Positions 1-8,922 are shown, counted from the stretch's first letter. The stretch: 64,000 bases of DNA from Mycobacterium sp. 852002-50816_SCH5313054-b (GCF_001667185.1 NZ_LZIC01000097.1:32191-96190); one strand, 5' to 3'. The notes: generated by a model not told the origin, from the letters alone. Translations and numbers: made by a program.

Positions 1-459
1 CACCCCGGTGGCGCTGCCGCGCAGCCCGGCCGCATCGATCCCGGCCCGCTCCAAGGCCTCCCAGGACAGCTCCAGCAGCATCCGGTGCTGGGGATCCATC
101 GCCAGCGCCTCGCTGGGCGCGATCCCGAAGAATGCCGGATCGAAGTCCGCGACTCCGTCGACGAAACCCCCGGTGCGGGCGTAGGTCTTGTGGCGCGCGT
201 CGGGATCCGGGTCGAACAGTCCCGCGACGTCCCAGCCGCGGTCGGTGGGAAACTCCGTGATCACATCGCGGCCGTCGGCAACCATCCGCCACAGGTCTTC
301 CGGGGTCTCGACCCCGCCGGGGAAGCGGCACGACATGCCGACGATGGCGATCGGCTCGCTCGACCGCTCCAGCAGCGCGCGGTTGGTGCGCTTCAGGCGT
401 TCCACCTGGACCAGCGCTTTGCGCAGCGCCTCGGTCGCATGCTGGAGTTGGTCCACCAT
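1..459 (-). CDS. pks12: Type I polyketide synthase, N-terminal fragment (Pks12-like)
   Basis: This is the start of a large modular polyketide synthase whose remainder lies outside the window. The first ~33 residues form a charged helical docking segment (MVDQLQHATEALRKAL...), followed by the canonical ketosynthase opening EPIAIVGMSCRFPGG and later AMDPQHRMLLE. In mycobacteria this protein assembles a long methyl-branched lipid (mannosyl-beta-1-phosphomycoketide in M. tuberculosis). Identification as pks12 rests on the N-terminus and on synteny with rbpA and ppm1 downstream. The ATG at 457-459 is the first in-frame start before the docking helix; a GAGG stretch lies just upstream. Catalytic Cys and later domains are not visible here. 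Confidence 0.85.
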   Translation of the reverse strand, partial: MVDQLQHATEALRKALVQVERLKRTNRALLERSSEPIAIVGMSCRFPGGVETPEDLWRMVADGRDVITEFPTDRGWDVAGLFDPDPDARHKTYARTGGFVDGVADFDPAFFGIAPSEALAMDPQHRMLLELSWEALERAGIDAAGLRGSATGV

Positions 460-786
460 CTAGTAACCTCGCCTAACCCTCACCCGGCAGGTGGCCGTCG
501 TGTCGCCGCCGGATGCGGCCTTGCCGAACGTCCCGGCCGAGCGTCCCGGCCGAGTCACGGACGTTGCTGCATGATTCGGTCTCGTGGATTTTTCGACCAG
601 CGTCGTGCTGCTCTCCGACCCGAGAATGTCGCTCGTGAGTATGGCCAACTCCGGCACGATTTCAAAAACGTCCGACGCTCCCGGCTGCTAGAGGAGGACC
701 GGCTTCGCCTGTACGCCCGCGTACGGCCGGTCCGCCGCCCATGGCGCGACTGTACTCGGCTGCCCATCGGTGGTGGTCAAACCGGG
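460..786. other. Intergenic leader between pks12 and the Rv2049c-like gene
   Basis: About 327 bases without a convincing gene. It should hold the promoter and leader of pks12, which is read leftward, and the end of the small gene at 787. The only clear structure is a perfect tandem duplication of the 13-mer CGTCCCGGCCGAG at 529-541 and 542-554. Short reading frames here have unusual residue composition and no ribosome binding site. Confidence 0.6.
529..554. repeat. 13-bp tandem duplication
   Basis: CGTCCCGGCCGAG occurs twice head to tail with no spacer, inside the leader region of pks12. The copies are identical. Function is unknown; it may simply be replication slippage in GC-rich sequence. 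Confidence 0.8.
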
Positions 787-1149
787 TTAGACGGCCGCTC
801 GGCGCCATCCGTCGGCGGCGCGGGCGGCCCGGATCAGCACGTCGCACAGGTCGCGCAGTTCCCTCGCCCCGGCCCCCTCGTCCAGTGCGGTGGCGACGTC
901 CTCGGCCGCGCATCGCACCTGGTAGACGCGATCCGACAGGTCGGCCGCATCGTCGGCCGACAGCACCACCGCGTCGGCGGGCAGGGCGCCGGCCCCTTCG
1001 GCGGTCAAGCCCCGGGTCAACGAGGCGCGTTGCTCATAGGCGCGTTGCCGGCACGACTGGCGGCAGTACTGGCGGCGGCGCCCCATGCCGGCGTCGGTCA
1101 CGTCTCGACCACACCAGCGGCACGGTTGGGGGTGGGAGCGGCGGGTCAC
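787..1149 (-). CDS. Small zinc-finger protein (Rv2049c-like)
   Basis: A 120-aa hypothetical protein. Close to the N-terminus it carries CRWCG followed about 17 residues later by YCRQSCRQRAYEQR, a CxxC...CxxxC arrangement typical of small actinobacterial zinc-ribbon proteins; the C-terminal part is helical and acidic. The GTG at 1149 is chosen because it lies just upstream of the first cysteine pair, whereas the longer frame would run into the rbpA promoter and the downstream ATG would remove the first two cysteines. It sits between pks12 and rbpA as in M. tuberculosis. Possible DNA or protein binding is inference; no function is known to me. Confidence 0.7.
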   Translation of the reverse strand: MTRRSHPQPCRWCGRDVTDAGMGRRRQYCRQSCRQRAYEQRASLTRGLTAEGAGALPADAVVLSADDAADLSDRVYQVRCAAEDVATALDEGAGARELRDLCDVLIRAARAADGWRRAAV

Positions 1150-1295
1150 GCCTGCCGACTGTAGTCGGCCGCCTTTCACATCCCCGGTATCATTGAAGGT
1201 CGCGTCGCGTATGCCGCGTGTCGGCCCGGGAACTACGCCGACCGTCATATCGTTTGCTTAAGCGGAACTGAATTGCACCACAGCCCGTAGCACCC

Positions 1296-1302
1296 AAAGG
1301 AG
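1296..1302 (+). promoter_or_regulatory. rbpA ribosome binding site
   Basis: AAAGGAG lies 8 bases before the rbpA ATG and fixes that start. The 160 bases between the divergent gene at 1149 and this site must contain the rbpA promoter, but I could not assign hexamers. Confidence 0.8.
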
Positions 1303-1310
1303 TAGCACGC

Positions 1311-1646
1311 ATGGCCGATCGCGTTCTGAGAGGCAGTCGCCTTGGAGCCGTGAGCTACGAGACCGACCGCAACCACGACCTCGCGCCGCGCCAGATCGCG
1401 CGGTATCGCACCGAGAACGGCGAAGAGTTCGAGGTCCCCTTCGCCGATGACGCAGACATCCCCGGCACCTGGCTGTGCCGCAACGGCATGGAGGGCACCC
1501 TCATCGAGGGCGACCTGCCCGAGCCGAAGAAGGTCAAGCCGCCGCGCACCCACTGGGACATGCTGCTGGAACGTCGCTCGGTCGAAGAGCTCGAAGAGCT
1601 GCTCAAGGAGCGCCTCGACCTGATCAGGTCGCGCCGCCGCGGCTGA
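1311..1646 (+). CDS. rbpA: RNA polymerase-binding protein RbpA
   Basis: RbpA binds RNA polymerase holoenzyme and group 1/2 sigma factors and stabilises open complexes in actinobacteria; it is essential in M. tuberculosis. The 111-aa length and layout match the family: a flexible N-terminal tail, a core barrel with GTWLCRNG (residues ~52-59), a basic linker EPKKVKPPR (~71-79) that contacts promoter DNA, and a C-terminal sigma-interacting helix (~80-111, HWDMLLERRSVEELEELL). A strong ribosome binding site precedes the ATG. It converges on ppm1, with 18 bases between the two stops. Confidence 0.97.
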   Translation: MADRVLRGSRLGAVSYETDRNHDLAPRQIARYRTENGEEFEVPFADDADIPGTWLCRNGMEGTLIEGDLPEPKKVKPPRTHWDMLLERRSVEELEELLKERLDLIRSRRRG

Positions 1647-1664
1647 CCTGCGGCCGCGCCGCCG

Positions 1665-2459
1665 CTAACTGCGGTTGTTGGCGCGGATCGCGCGAGGACG
1701 GTTCGTTCGCCCCTCGATGCCCCATCGGGTGACCTTGACCAGCGCCTCGCGGATGTTCGATCCGCTCATTTTGGAGACACCGAGTTCCCGCTCGGTGAAG
1801 GTGATCGGCACCTCGGCGATGACGAACCCGCTGCACACGCTGCGCCAGGTCAGGTCGATCTGGAAGCAATAGCCCTTGGAGTCCACGCCGTCGAGGCCTA
1901 TCGTCTCGAGGACTTCGCGGCGGTAGGCCCGGTAGCCGGCGGTGATGTCGTGGACGCCGACGCCCAGCGCCAGCCGCGCGTAGGTGTTGGCCGTCCAGGA
2001 CAGCGCCCAGCGCCGCCACGGCCAATTTCGCACCGCGCCCCCGTCGACATAGCGCGAACCGATCGCCACGTCGGCACCGGCGTCGACCGCATCCAGCAGC
2101 AGGTGCAGCTGTTCGGGCGCGTGGCTGCCGTCGGCGTCCATCTCGACGAGCACCGAATAGTCCCGGCCCAAACCCCAGGCGAATCCCGCCAGGTACGCCG
2201 CCCCCAGGCCGTCCTTCGCGGTGCGGTGCATCACGTGCACGCGCTCGGGGTCGGCCGCCGCGAACTCGTCGGCGAGCTGCCCGGTGCCGTCGGGGCTGTT
2301 GTCGTCGACGACCAGCAGGTGCACGCCCGGGCACGCGGCCGTGAGCCGCCGATGGATCACCGGCAGGTTCTCCCGCTCGTTGAACGTCGGGATGATCACC
2401 AGGACGCGCTCGCTGGGACGGCTGCCCGGGACCCGGGGCGCCGGCTGGCCGGTGGTCAT
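1665..2459 (-). CDS. ppm1: Polyprenol-monophosphomannose synthase
   Basis: A 264-aa family 2 glycosyltransferase that transfers mannose from GDP-mannose to polyprenyl phosphate at the membrane. The product donates mannose to lipomannan, lipoarabinomannan and exported glycoproteins. Visible motifs are IIPTFNERENL near residue 22, VDDNSPDGTG (51-60) for nucleotide binding and the metal-binding MDADGSH (107-113). It ends without the membrane helices found in some DPM synthases. Its ATG overlaps the lnt stop by 4 bases, so the two should be translationally coupled. In M. tuberculosis Lnt and this domain are one polypeptide (Rv2051c); here they are separate. Confidence 0.95.
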   Translation of the reverse strand: MTTGQPAPRVPGSRPSERVLVIIPTFNERENLPVIHRRLTAACPGVHLLVVDDNSPDGTGQLADEFAAADPERVHVMHRTAKDGLGAAYLAGFAWGLGRDYSVLVEMDADGSHAPEQLHLLLDAVDAGADVAIGSRYVDGGAVRNWPWRRWALSWTANTYARLALGVGVHDITAGYRAYRREVLETIGLDGVDSKGYCFQIDLTWRSVCSGFVIAEVPITFTERELGVSKMSGSNIREALVKVTRWGIEGRTNRPRAIRANNRS

Positions 2460-4456
2460 GTAGCTCCTCTGTCTCGCCCGAAATCGGGTTGCCCGCCCTC
2501 GTCGGGCGGAGTGTCGTCACCGCCGCCCTCGTCCGGCGCAGCGTCTTGCGCGGTCTGGGCGTCGCCCTCGTCGGGCGGGGGTTCGCCGGCGTCTTCCGAT
2601 CCACCGCGGGGCCGCGACCTCAGGCGGACCGGACGCACGAACCATCCATTGTGCCGTATCCCTACCAGGATCGCCGCTCCGGCCGCCAGCACCAAAGCCC
2701 ACTGCAAGATCGGGGCCCAGCGGGTTGCCGGCGTCAGCTTGGTCTTGAGGCGCACCTGCATGTCCAGGTAGGTGGGCTCGAAGAAGTCGGTGCGCGCCAG
2801 CTCGCCGCCGTCGGGGGCGATGACCGCGCTGATCCCGGTGGTGCCGGCGACCACGACGTAGCGGTCGTGCTCCACCGCGCGGACCTTGGCGAACGCCAGC
2901 TGTTGTTCGCTCATCGTCTGGTTGAAGGTGGCGTTGTTGCTGGGGACCGCCAGCAGCTGGGCGCCGTTCAGGACCGCCTTGCGCGGGGCCCGATCGAAGA
3001 TGACCTCCCAGCAGGTGGACACCCCGACCGGCACCCCCGCGATGTGCACCACTCCGCTGCTCTTGCCGGGCACCATGTGGCCGGCCCGGTCGGCATACCC
3101 GGAGAGATGCTTGAACAGCCACGGCATCGGCAGGTACTCACCGAACGGCTGCACGATTTCCTTGTCGTGGCGGTCGGCCGGCCCGCTGACCGGGTTCCAC
3201 ACGATGACGGTGTTGGTGTAGGTGTAGGTGTCCGGCTTGCCCCCGGGCACGTCGAGCACCGTGCCGATCAATATCGGCGCGCCGATCGCGGCGACGGCCC
3301 GCGCGACCTGCTCGGCGGCGTCGGCGTTGGTGAGGGGGTCGATGTCCGAGGAATCTTCCGGCCAGATCACGAACTGGGGTTGCGGGGCCGCCCCCGAACG
3401 CACGTCCTCGGCCAGCCGCAGGGTCTCCCGCACATGGTTGTCCAGCACCGCGCGGCGCTGCGCGTTGAAGTCCAGACCCAGCCGCGGCACATTGCCCTGT
3501 ACCGCCGCGACGGTGACCGAGGGGTCCCCACCCGCCCCGGCGCCGGCGTGGCGCACCTGCGGCCAGACGAGGACAGCGGCGAACAACACCAGGCAGATGC
3601 AGACGCCCGGCAGCACCACGGCGGGTGGCGGCCCCGGGGTTTGCGTGCCTTGGGGGCCGTGACCCGTTTTCCACCACTTGACAATCTCCAGCGCGATCGC
3701 GGTGGCACTGAACCCCACCAACATGACCGCGGTGGACAGCAGTGCGACCCCGCCGAGCTGGACCAACGGCAACAACGGACCTTGAGTCTGACCGAACGCC
3801 ACCGCACCCCAGGGAAAGCCGCCGAACGGGAAGACCGACTTCAGCCACTCCTGGCCGGCCCAGAGCAGCGCGAACCAGACCGGCCAGCCGGGCAGCCGCC
3901 GCACGACGACGGCGCCCAACCCGAAGAGACCGGGAAAGAGCGCGCACGTCGTCGCCAACGCCAGCCAGGGGACGGCGCCCACCAGCAGGCTGATCCACGG
4001 CACCAGCGGGACATAGCAGGCCAGGCCGAAGACGAATCCGTAGCCAAAACCACCCGCCGTTGTGGTGGCCGGACGCGTCAGCACCCACCCCAGCAACGCC
4101 GCGGCGACGACGGCGCCCCACCACCAATTCATGACGGGGAAGCTGGTGAACAGCAGCAGGCCACCCATGATGGCGAGCGCAAGTCGCGGCAGCCGCGGCA
4201 GCAGCGCGGCGCGGGCCCCGGGCAGCCGCGCTGCCGCAGCCGCGGCCAGCCCCGCCAGCGCCCGGCGCGTGAGCTTGCCCAGCCGATCGGCCCGACTCGG
4301 TGCGTCGGACGCCGCTTCCTCCGGCGCGACGCGGACCTCGAGCGGCTCTTCGTCGCGGTCGGATTCGGCCTCCTCGCTGATCGGGTCCTCGGAGACCGGC
4401 GTGGGCTCCGGATCCTGGTCGGGTCGCTCCTCGCGTCCGAACCACTCCCTAGCCAT
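2456..4456 (-). CDS. lnt: Apolipoprotein N-acyltransferase Lnt
   Basis: A 666-aa membrane enzyme that adds the third acyl chain to the N-terminal Cys of lipoproteins. After a ~70-residue acidic cytoplasmic extension come several hydrophobic helices (from LALAIMGGLLLF to AVMLVGFSATAIAL), then a periplasmic nitrilase-like domain. The Glu-Lys-Cys triad is visible in VIWPEDSSD, DRHDKEIVQPFGEYLP and GVSTCWEVIFD. A last helix and an acidic, repetitive C-terminal tail (PDEGG repeats) follow. The start overlaps the amidohydrolase end by 8 bases and the end overlaps ppm1 by 4. In M. smegmatis Lnt and Ppm1 are likewise separate proteins that interact. Confidence 0.93.
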   Translation of the reverse strand: MAREWFGREERPDQDPEPTPVSEDPISEEAESDRDEEPLEVRVAPEEAASDAPSRADRLGKLTRRALAGLAAAAAARLPGARAALLPRLPRLALAIMGGLLLFTSFPVMNWWWGAVVAAALLGWVLTRPATTTAGGFGYGFVFGLACYVPLVPWISLLVGAVPWLALATTCALFPGLFGLGAVVVRRLPGWPVWFALLWAGQEWLKSVFPFGGFPWGAVAFGQTQGPLLPLVQLGGVALLSTAVMLVGFSATAIALEIVKWWKTGHGPQGTQTPGPPPAVVLPGVCICLVLFAAVLVWPQVRHAGAGAGGDPSVTVAAVQGNVPRLGLDFNAQRRAVLDNHVRETLRLAEDVRSGAAPQPQFVIWPEDSSDIDPLTNADAAEQVARAVAAIGAPILIGTVLDVPGGKPDTYTYTNTVIVWNPVSGPADRHDKEIVQPFGEYLPMPWLFKHLSGYADRAGHMVPGKSSGVVHIAGVPVGVSTCWEVIFDRAPRKAVLNGAQLLAVPSNNATFNQTMSEQQLAFAKVRAVEHDRYVVVAGTTGISAVIAPDGGELARTDFFEPTYLDMQVRLKTKLTPATRWAPILQWALVLAAGAAILVGIRHNGWFVRPVRLRSRPRGGSEDAGEPPPDEGDAQTAQDAAPDEGGGDDTPPDEGGQPDFGRDRGAT

Positions 4457-6074
4457 GAACGACGGCGCCTCGGTGGACGGTTCGACGGCAGCGCGGCAGG
4501 GCGTCGGAGGGCCCCAGGCGCGGCAAAGCGGGCACCCGGGAGCGCGGATCGCTCGACCAGCGCTGAACGGCGTCGCTGGGCGCGTGGACGTTCAGGGTCC
4601 CGGCGTCCCACACGGCGTACGAGGCCGGCGCGCCGGGCGCCAGGGTGCCCGTCTGCCCGTCGCGGACGCCGGCCGCCCGCCAGCCGCCGCGGGTGGCGGC
4701 GGCGAATGCGGCCCGCGCCGACACCGCGCTGCCGGGGGTGTGGTGGTTGACCGCCGCGCGCACGCTCGCCCACGGGTCAAGGCCCGTCACCGGGGCGTCG
4801 GAACCTAGCGCGAGGGGCACGCCTTGGGATGCTAACAGCGCAAGCGGGTTGAGCAGCGCGCCTCGTTCGGCGCCCAGTCGCCGCGCGTACATGCCGTCGG
4901 CGCCGCCCCACAGCGCATCGAAATTGGGCTGCACGCTGGCGATGACGCCCCACGCACCCAGTTTGGCGGCCTGCTCGGCGTCGACCATCTCCACGTGCTC
5001 GAGGCGGTGCCCGCAGCGCGCGACGGCGGCGACCCCGAGGTCGGCAACGACCCGTTCCAATGCGGCGAGGGCCGCCGAGACCGCGGCGTCGCCGATGACG
5101 TGGAAACCGGCCGTCACCGCCGCCTCGGTGCACGCCCGCAGATGGGCTTCGATGGCGTCGGGGTCCAGGTAGCAGGTGCCGACGCGATCCGGCGCGTCGG
5201 CGTAGGGCTCGTGCAGCCAGGCCGTGTGCGATCCGAGCGCCCCGTCGACGAACAGGTCGCCGGCCAACCCGCGCGCCCCCGTCTCGTTCGTCAGCGCCCG
5301 CGCCTCGGCGGCCGTGGTCACCGCCTGGCCCCAGTAGCCGATCACCTCGACGCCGTGGGCGAGTTCACGCAGCCGCAGCCAGTCGTCGAGCCCGCCGATC
5401 TCCGGGCCCGCGCATTCGTGCACCGCGACGATGCCGGCCGCCGCGGCGGCCTGCAGGGCGGCGGCCCGGGCTTCGGCCAGCTGCCCGGGCGTCAGCAGGT
5501 CGCGGGCGACCGCCCGGACCAGGTGGTGGGCGTCGCCGACCAGCGGCCCCGCGGGGGCGAAGCCGGCCGCCGCGGGCAGGTCCGCGACCAGCCGCCGCAG
5601 CCCCGTCGAGGCCAGCGCGGAGTGGACGTCGACGCGGGCCAGGTAGGCCGGACGGTCCCCGAGGACCGCGTCCAGTTCGGCGGTGGCCGGCGGGGTGTTG
5701 TCCGGCCACGACGATTCGTCCCAGCCGTGCCCCCACACCGGCTGGCCGGGGTGGGCCGCGGCGTAGTCGGCGACCATCTGGATGCACCGGGCGCGCGACG
5801 CGGCGGTCCGCAGGTCCAGGCCGCTGAGCGTGAGGCCGGTCGCGGTGAGGTGGATGTGGCTGTCCACGAATCCCGGCGCCACGAAGCCGCCGTCCAGGTC
5901 CTCGACCTCGGCGCCGGGAAACTGGCCGCGCCCGACGTCGTCGCTGCCCAGCCAGGCGATCACGCCACCGCGCACCGCCATCGCGGTCGCGTCGGGGTGG
6001 GTCGGGCTGTGCACCCGGCCGTTGACCAGCAGCGTGGTGGACTGCTGAGGAGGCGGACGATCAGCAGATGGCAC
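4449..6074 (-). CDS. YtcJ-like amidohydrolase (Rv2052c-like)
   Basis: A 541-aa metal-dependent hydrolase of the amidohydrolase 3 family. It has the N-terminal composite beta domain (LLVNGRVHSP...VRGGVIAWLG), the metal-binding DSHIHL (His73 and His75), FHVIGDAAVSAALAALE, LEHVEMVD and the late LALGSDAPVTGLDPWASVRAAV with the catalytic Asp. Substrates of this family are mostly unknown amides or cyclic ureides. It lies in the fxsA-amidohydrolase-lnt-ppm1 operon, overlapping lnt by 8 bases, so it is probably co-expressed with lipoprotein and mannan-donor synthesis, though no link in function is evident. Confidence 0.85.
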   Translation of the reverse strand: MPSADRPPPQQSTTLLVNGRVHSPTHPDATAMAVRGGVIAWLGSDDVGRGQFPGAEVEDLDGGFVAPGFVDSHIHLTATGLTLSGLDLRTAASRARCIQMVADYAAAHPGQPVWGHGWDESSWPDNTPPATAELDAVLGDRPAYLARVDVHSALASTGLRRLVADLPAAAGFAPAGPLVGDAHHLVRAVARDLLTPGQLAEARAAALQAAAAAGIVAVHECAGPEIGGLDDWLRLRELAHGVEVIGYWGQAVTTAAEARALTNETGARGLAGDLFVDGALGSHTAWLHEPYADAPDRVGTCYLDPDAIEAHLRACTEAAVTAGFHVIGDAAVSAALAALERVVADLGVAAVARCGHRLEHVEMVDAEQAAKLGAWGVIASVQPNFDALWGGADGMYARRLGAERGALLNPLALLASQGVPLALGSDAPVTGLDPWASVRAAVNHHTPGSAVSARAAFAAATRGGWRAAGVRDGQTGTLAPGAPASYAVWDAGTLNVHAPSDAVQRWSSDPRSRVPALPRLGPSDALPRCRRTVHRGAVVHG

Positions 6075-6109
6075 AGGCCAAAACTACGTGCGGCGACCGC
6101 CGTTTGCGG

Positions 6110-6634
6110 TCAATCCCACCCCGGGTGTCCGGGGAATCCCCCGCGCATCTCGGTCGGCAGGGCGGGCGCCCGGAACTCCCGCACGTCGACGACCTCGCCG
6201 TCGATGTAGTCGGCGGGGCCGTCGCCGGGATAGCCCCGGCGGCCGTCGGTGCCGAACAGCCTCGCGTCGGTGATCAGCGGCATCCGCCGCCGCAACCCGC
6301 GCACCCCGAGCGCGGCCAGGCCGGGGCGCGCGAGCTTGCGGATCGGCGGAACCAGCAGCAACAGCCCCAACGCCGTGGTCACCAGCCCCGGGACCAGGAT
6401 CAGGACGGCGGCCAGCGTGACCATCGTCCCGTCGCTCAGCGCGCTGGGGTCCGAGCGCAGCTGCCGGAGCTGGCGGACGAGTTGCGATCCCGCCATCGGC
6501 GCCAGCACACCCCACGCGAGCAGGGAGGTGGCTAGCAACGCCAGCAGAGTCCAGCCCCATCCGACCGTCGAGACCAGGGCGATGACCACCGCCAGCTCGA
6601 CGACCGCGTAAATCAACAACAGCCGGGACAACAT
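6110..6634 (-). CDS. fxsA: FxsA family membrane protein
   Basis: A 174-aa FxsA-type cytoplasmic membrane protein; the E. coli member is named for suppressing F exclusion of phage T7. The first ~80 residues contain two hydrophobic segments (LLIYAVVELAVVIALVSTVGWGWTLLALLATSLLAWG) and VTLAAVLILVPGLVTTALGLLLLVPPIR gives a third, followed by a charged cytoplasmic tail. The ATG at 6634 is preferred over an upstream start because it opens directly into the first membrane helix. It is the first gene of the leftward operon and is divergent from the hydrolase at 6708, leaving 73 bases for both promoters. Confidence 0.88.
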   Translation of the reverse strand: MLSRLLLIYAVVELAVVIALVSTVGWGWTLLALLATSLLAWGVLAPMAGSQLVRQLRQLRSDPSALSDGTMVTLAAVLILVPGLVTTALGLLLLVPPIRKLARPGLAALGVRGLRRRMPLITDARLFGTDGRRGYPGDGPADYIDGEVVDVREFRAPALPTEMRGGFPGHPGWD

Positions 6635-6707
6635 GTCACGGCAACGTCTGCGGGCGGTCCCGGAGTTCCCCTGGTGGCGTCCGTCCCGGCTGCAGTTAGA
6701 TGACGCT

Positions 6708-7415
6708 ATGACAACGATTGAGATCGACACCCCCGACGGACCGATCGATGCGCTGCTGGACGTTCCGCAGGGACAAGGCCCGTGGCCGGGCGTCGTGGTG
6801 ATCCACGACGCGTTCGGCTACGGCCGGGACAAGCAGGCGACCAACGCGCGCATCGCCCGGGGCGGGTACGTGGCCATCACTCCGAACATGTACGCCCGCG
6901 GTGGCCGCATCCGCTGCATCACCCGGGTCATGCGGGAGATGCAGGCGCAGCGGGGCCGCGCCCTGGACGACATCCTGGCGGCGCGCGATTACCTCAAGGC
7001 GCTGCCCGAGTGCTCGGGGCAGGTCGGCATCGCGGGCTTCTGCATGGGCGGCCATTTCGCCCTCGTCATGTCGCCCAAGGGTTTTGGTGCCTCGGCGCCG
7101 TTCTACGGAACTCCCCTGCCGCGCAACCTCGACAAGACCCTGGACGGCGCATGCCCGATCGTCGCGAGCTTCGGCGGCCGCGACCCGCTGGGGCGCGGAG
7201 CGCCGGAGAAATTCCGAGCGGCGACCGAGGCCAAGCAGATCACCACCGACACCAAGGTCTACCCCGGCGTCGGGCACAGTTTCGCCAATACCCTTCCCGC
7301 CCAACCGCTGCTTCGCATCACGGGTTTCGGCTACGACGAGGCCGCCACCGACGACGCATGGAACCGCGTCTTCGCGTTCTTCGGCGAGCATCTGGCGGCC
7401 GGGGCGACGACGTAG
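6708..7415 (+). CDS. Dienelactone hydrolase family protein (Rv2054-like)
   Basis: A 235-aa alpha/beta hydrolase of the dienelactone hydrolase family. The nucleophile elbow GFCMGG (residues ~110-115) uses Cys instead of Ser, as in true dienelactone hydrolases; the acid lies in FGGRDPLG and the catalytic His in GVGHSFAN. The natural substrate is unknown. The ATG at 6708 begins MTTIEIDTPDGPIDALL, the family's usual N-terminus. The next gene begins 18 bases downstream and is probably in the same transcript. Confidence 0.88.
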   Translation: MTTIEIDTPDGPIDALLDVPQGQGPWPGVVVIHDAFGYGRDKQATNARIARGGYVAITPNMYARGGRIRCITRVMREMQAQRGRALDDILAARDYLKALPECSGQVGIAGFCMGGHFALVMSPKGFGASAPFYGTPLPRNLDKTLDGACPIVASFGGRDPLGRGAPEKFRAATEAKQITTDTKVYPGVGHSFANTLPAQPLLRITGFGYDEAATDDAWNRVFAFFGEHLAAGATT

Positions 7416-7433
7416 CGCCTTTAAGGTACGACG

Positions 7434-8051
7434 ATGCGCGGGTTGGCGATTCGGCGACGCGCCCTATGGGTGGGCCTCGGCGCGGCGCTGCTTGTGCTTG
7501 CCGTCCTGATCGGCCTCGGACGCTTCGCCCTCTGGAACCGAGACGCCCGTGCGCCCACCCAGGGCGCCGCGAGAACGGTTGCGTCCCAGGCTGGTTCGGC
7601 TAAGAACTTCAGCCCGTCCGAGCAACAGATCCTGGGGTTACTGCCGCCGGGCTACACCGCCGCAGCGTGCGCGCGGGCCACCGACCCGTTCCCGACCGCC
7701 GTCGCCAGCCTGGACTGCAGCCAAAGCGCCGACTCGGGCACCCCGACGTACGCGCGGTTCACCCTCTACGACGACCTGGACGCGCTGACCGGCGATTTCC
7801 AGACGACCGCCAGCGGCATGCTGGTCTCAGCGTGCCCGGCCGACAACACCTTCCCGTTGCCCGGCACCTGGAGCTATGGGTCCAACCCCAGCCAGATCGG
7901 CGGCAAGGTGGTCTGCGGCAGCGTCGCGGACCGCGCCAACATCGCCTGGACCCGCGACGCCCAGCTGCTGTTGGCCACCGTCAACGGCGGGCCCAACCTC
8001 GACAGCCTGTACCAGTGGTGGCAACGCTACGGGATCCTGACCCAGCACTGA
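7434..8051 (+). CDS. Membrane-anchored protein of unknown function
   Basis: A 205-aa protein with a basic N-terminus (MRGLAIRRRALW) and one strong hydrophobic helix (residues ~12-32), then an extracytoplasmic domain with four cysteines (in AAACARA, SLDCSQ, VSACPADN and GKVVCGS) that could form two disulfides. The segment ILGLLPPGYTAAAC...ARFTLYDDLDALTGDF resembles the extracellular sensor-like domains seen at the ends of some mycobacterial Ser/Thr kinases and lipoproteins. That resemblance is from memory only; no kinase domain is present. It follows the dienelactone hydrolase by 18 bases. Confidence 0.75.
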   Translation: MRGLAIRRRALWVGLGAALLVLAVLIGLGRFALWNRDARAPTQGAARTVASQAGSAKNFSPSEQQILGLLPPGYTAAACARATDPFPTAVASLDCSQSADSGTPTYARFTLYDDLDALTGDFQTTASGMLVSACPADNTFPLPGTWSYGSNPSQIGGKVVCGSVADRANIAWTRDAQLLLATVNGGPNLDSLYQWWQRYGILTQH

Positions 8052-8062
8052 AAAACCGCTGG

Positions 8063-8917
8063 TTACTTCAGCTTTCGCGATACGACGGTCGCGAACGTGT
8101 GCGTGTCGCCTGGCCAGCGCGCCGACACGTAGCTGCCGTCGTCGACGACGAATGCGGGGCGCGAGTCGGCGGCGGTATCACGCACCATCCCCGATGACTT
8201 GAGCCACCGGTGCGGCGAGCCGCGCTCCACGTCGCAGAAATCGGCCGGATCCGCAAGGGCGCGAGTGACTTCCGACTGCACGGACATGTACCCACCGGGC
8301 TGGCCGGGCTCCTCGGTATAGGTCCGGTAGTAGTTGCGATCCCAGAATCGGGTGAGGCGGGTGAGATTCCAGGCGGTGCGCTCCATCGCCCAGGTCAACG
8401 CCGTGGTCTTGCGCCCGTAGAGCACCGAGCGACCGGTGGCGGGATCGACGCTGCGCGCGGCGAGCAGCACGCCGTGACAGATCGCGGCCACGACCAGCCC
8501 GCGGGCGAAGGCGTCCACGACGAGCCGCTGCAGTGTGTCGCTGTCGACGTAGCCCCGCATTCCGCGGGCGCGGTGGCCGCCCGGCAGCAGCAGCGCGTCG
8601 ATGCCGTCGAGCCCGGCCCGCGACCAGCTGGCCGGATGCCGGTATTCGGCCGATGCCGCCATGTCCCGGTACGCGCCGCGGCCGTCCTTGTTGGCCCGCA
8701 GCGCCAGCCCGACGAGCGGCACGGCGCCCACCACGGGCAGCCTCGACCAGACGTCCAGGCCGCGACCGGTCACCATGATGTCGTCGGCGACGCCGGGGGT
8801 GCCGCTTTCGGTGGCGAAGACCACCCGATGCCCGTTCCGGGTGAGCACGCGCCAGCTGACGGCGACCTCGGTCGGGTCGAAGTCGCGATCCGGAATCGGG
8901 ATCAGTACGGTGCCCAT
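8063..8917 (-). CDS. DJ-1/PfpI family type 1 glutamine amidotransferase-like protein
   Basis: A 284-aa protein with a flavodoxin-like class I amidotransferase fold. It begins MGTVLIPIPDRDFDPTEVAVSWRVL, has the DALLLPGGHRARGMR turn and the nucleophile elbow AAICHGVLLAAR, whose Cys is the candidate catalytic residue. Such proteins act as chaperones, glyoxalases or peptidases, and the particular activity cannot be read here. It is larger than typical PfpI proteins because of an insert with aromatic-rich TRFWDRNYYRTYTEEPGQPG. The upstream gene's stop lies 5 bases from its ATG, so the two form an operon. Confidence 0.85.
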   Translation of the reverse strand: MGTVLIPIPDRDFDPTEVAVSWRVLTRNGHRVVFATESGTPGVADDIMVTGRGLDVWSRLPVVGAVPLVGLALRANKDGRGAYRDMAASAEYRHPASWSRAGLDGIDALLLPGGHRARGMRGYVDSDTLQRLVVDAFARGLVVAAICHGVLLAARSVDPATGRSVLYGRKTTALTWAMERTAWNLTRLTRFWDRNYYRTYTEEPGQPGGYMSVQSEVTRALADPADFCDVERGSPHRWLKSSGMVRDTAADSRPAFVVDDGSYVSARWPGDTHTFATVVSRKLK

Positions 8918-8922
8918 TTGTT

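Noticed and set aside
2489..4750. A 753-codon open frame opposite lnt
   Set aside because: It is the complementary shadow of lnt and its neighbours, typical of GC-rich DNA with few stops; composition is Arg/Gly/Pro-rich and no domain is seen.
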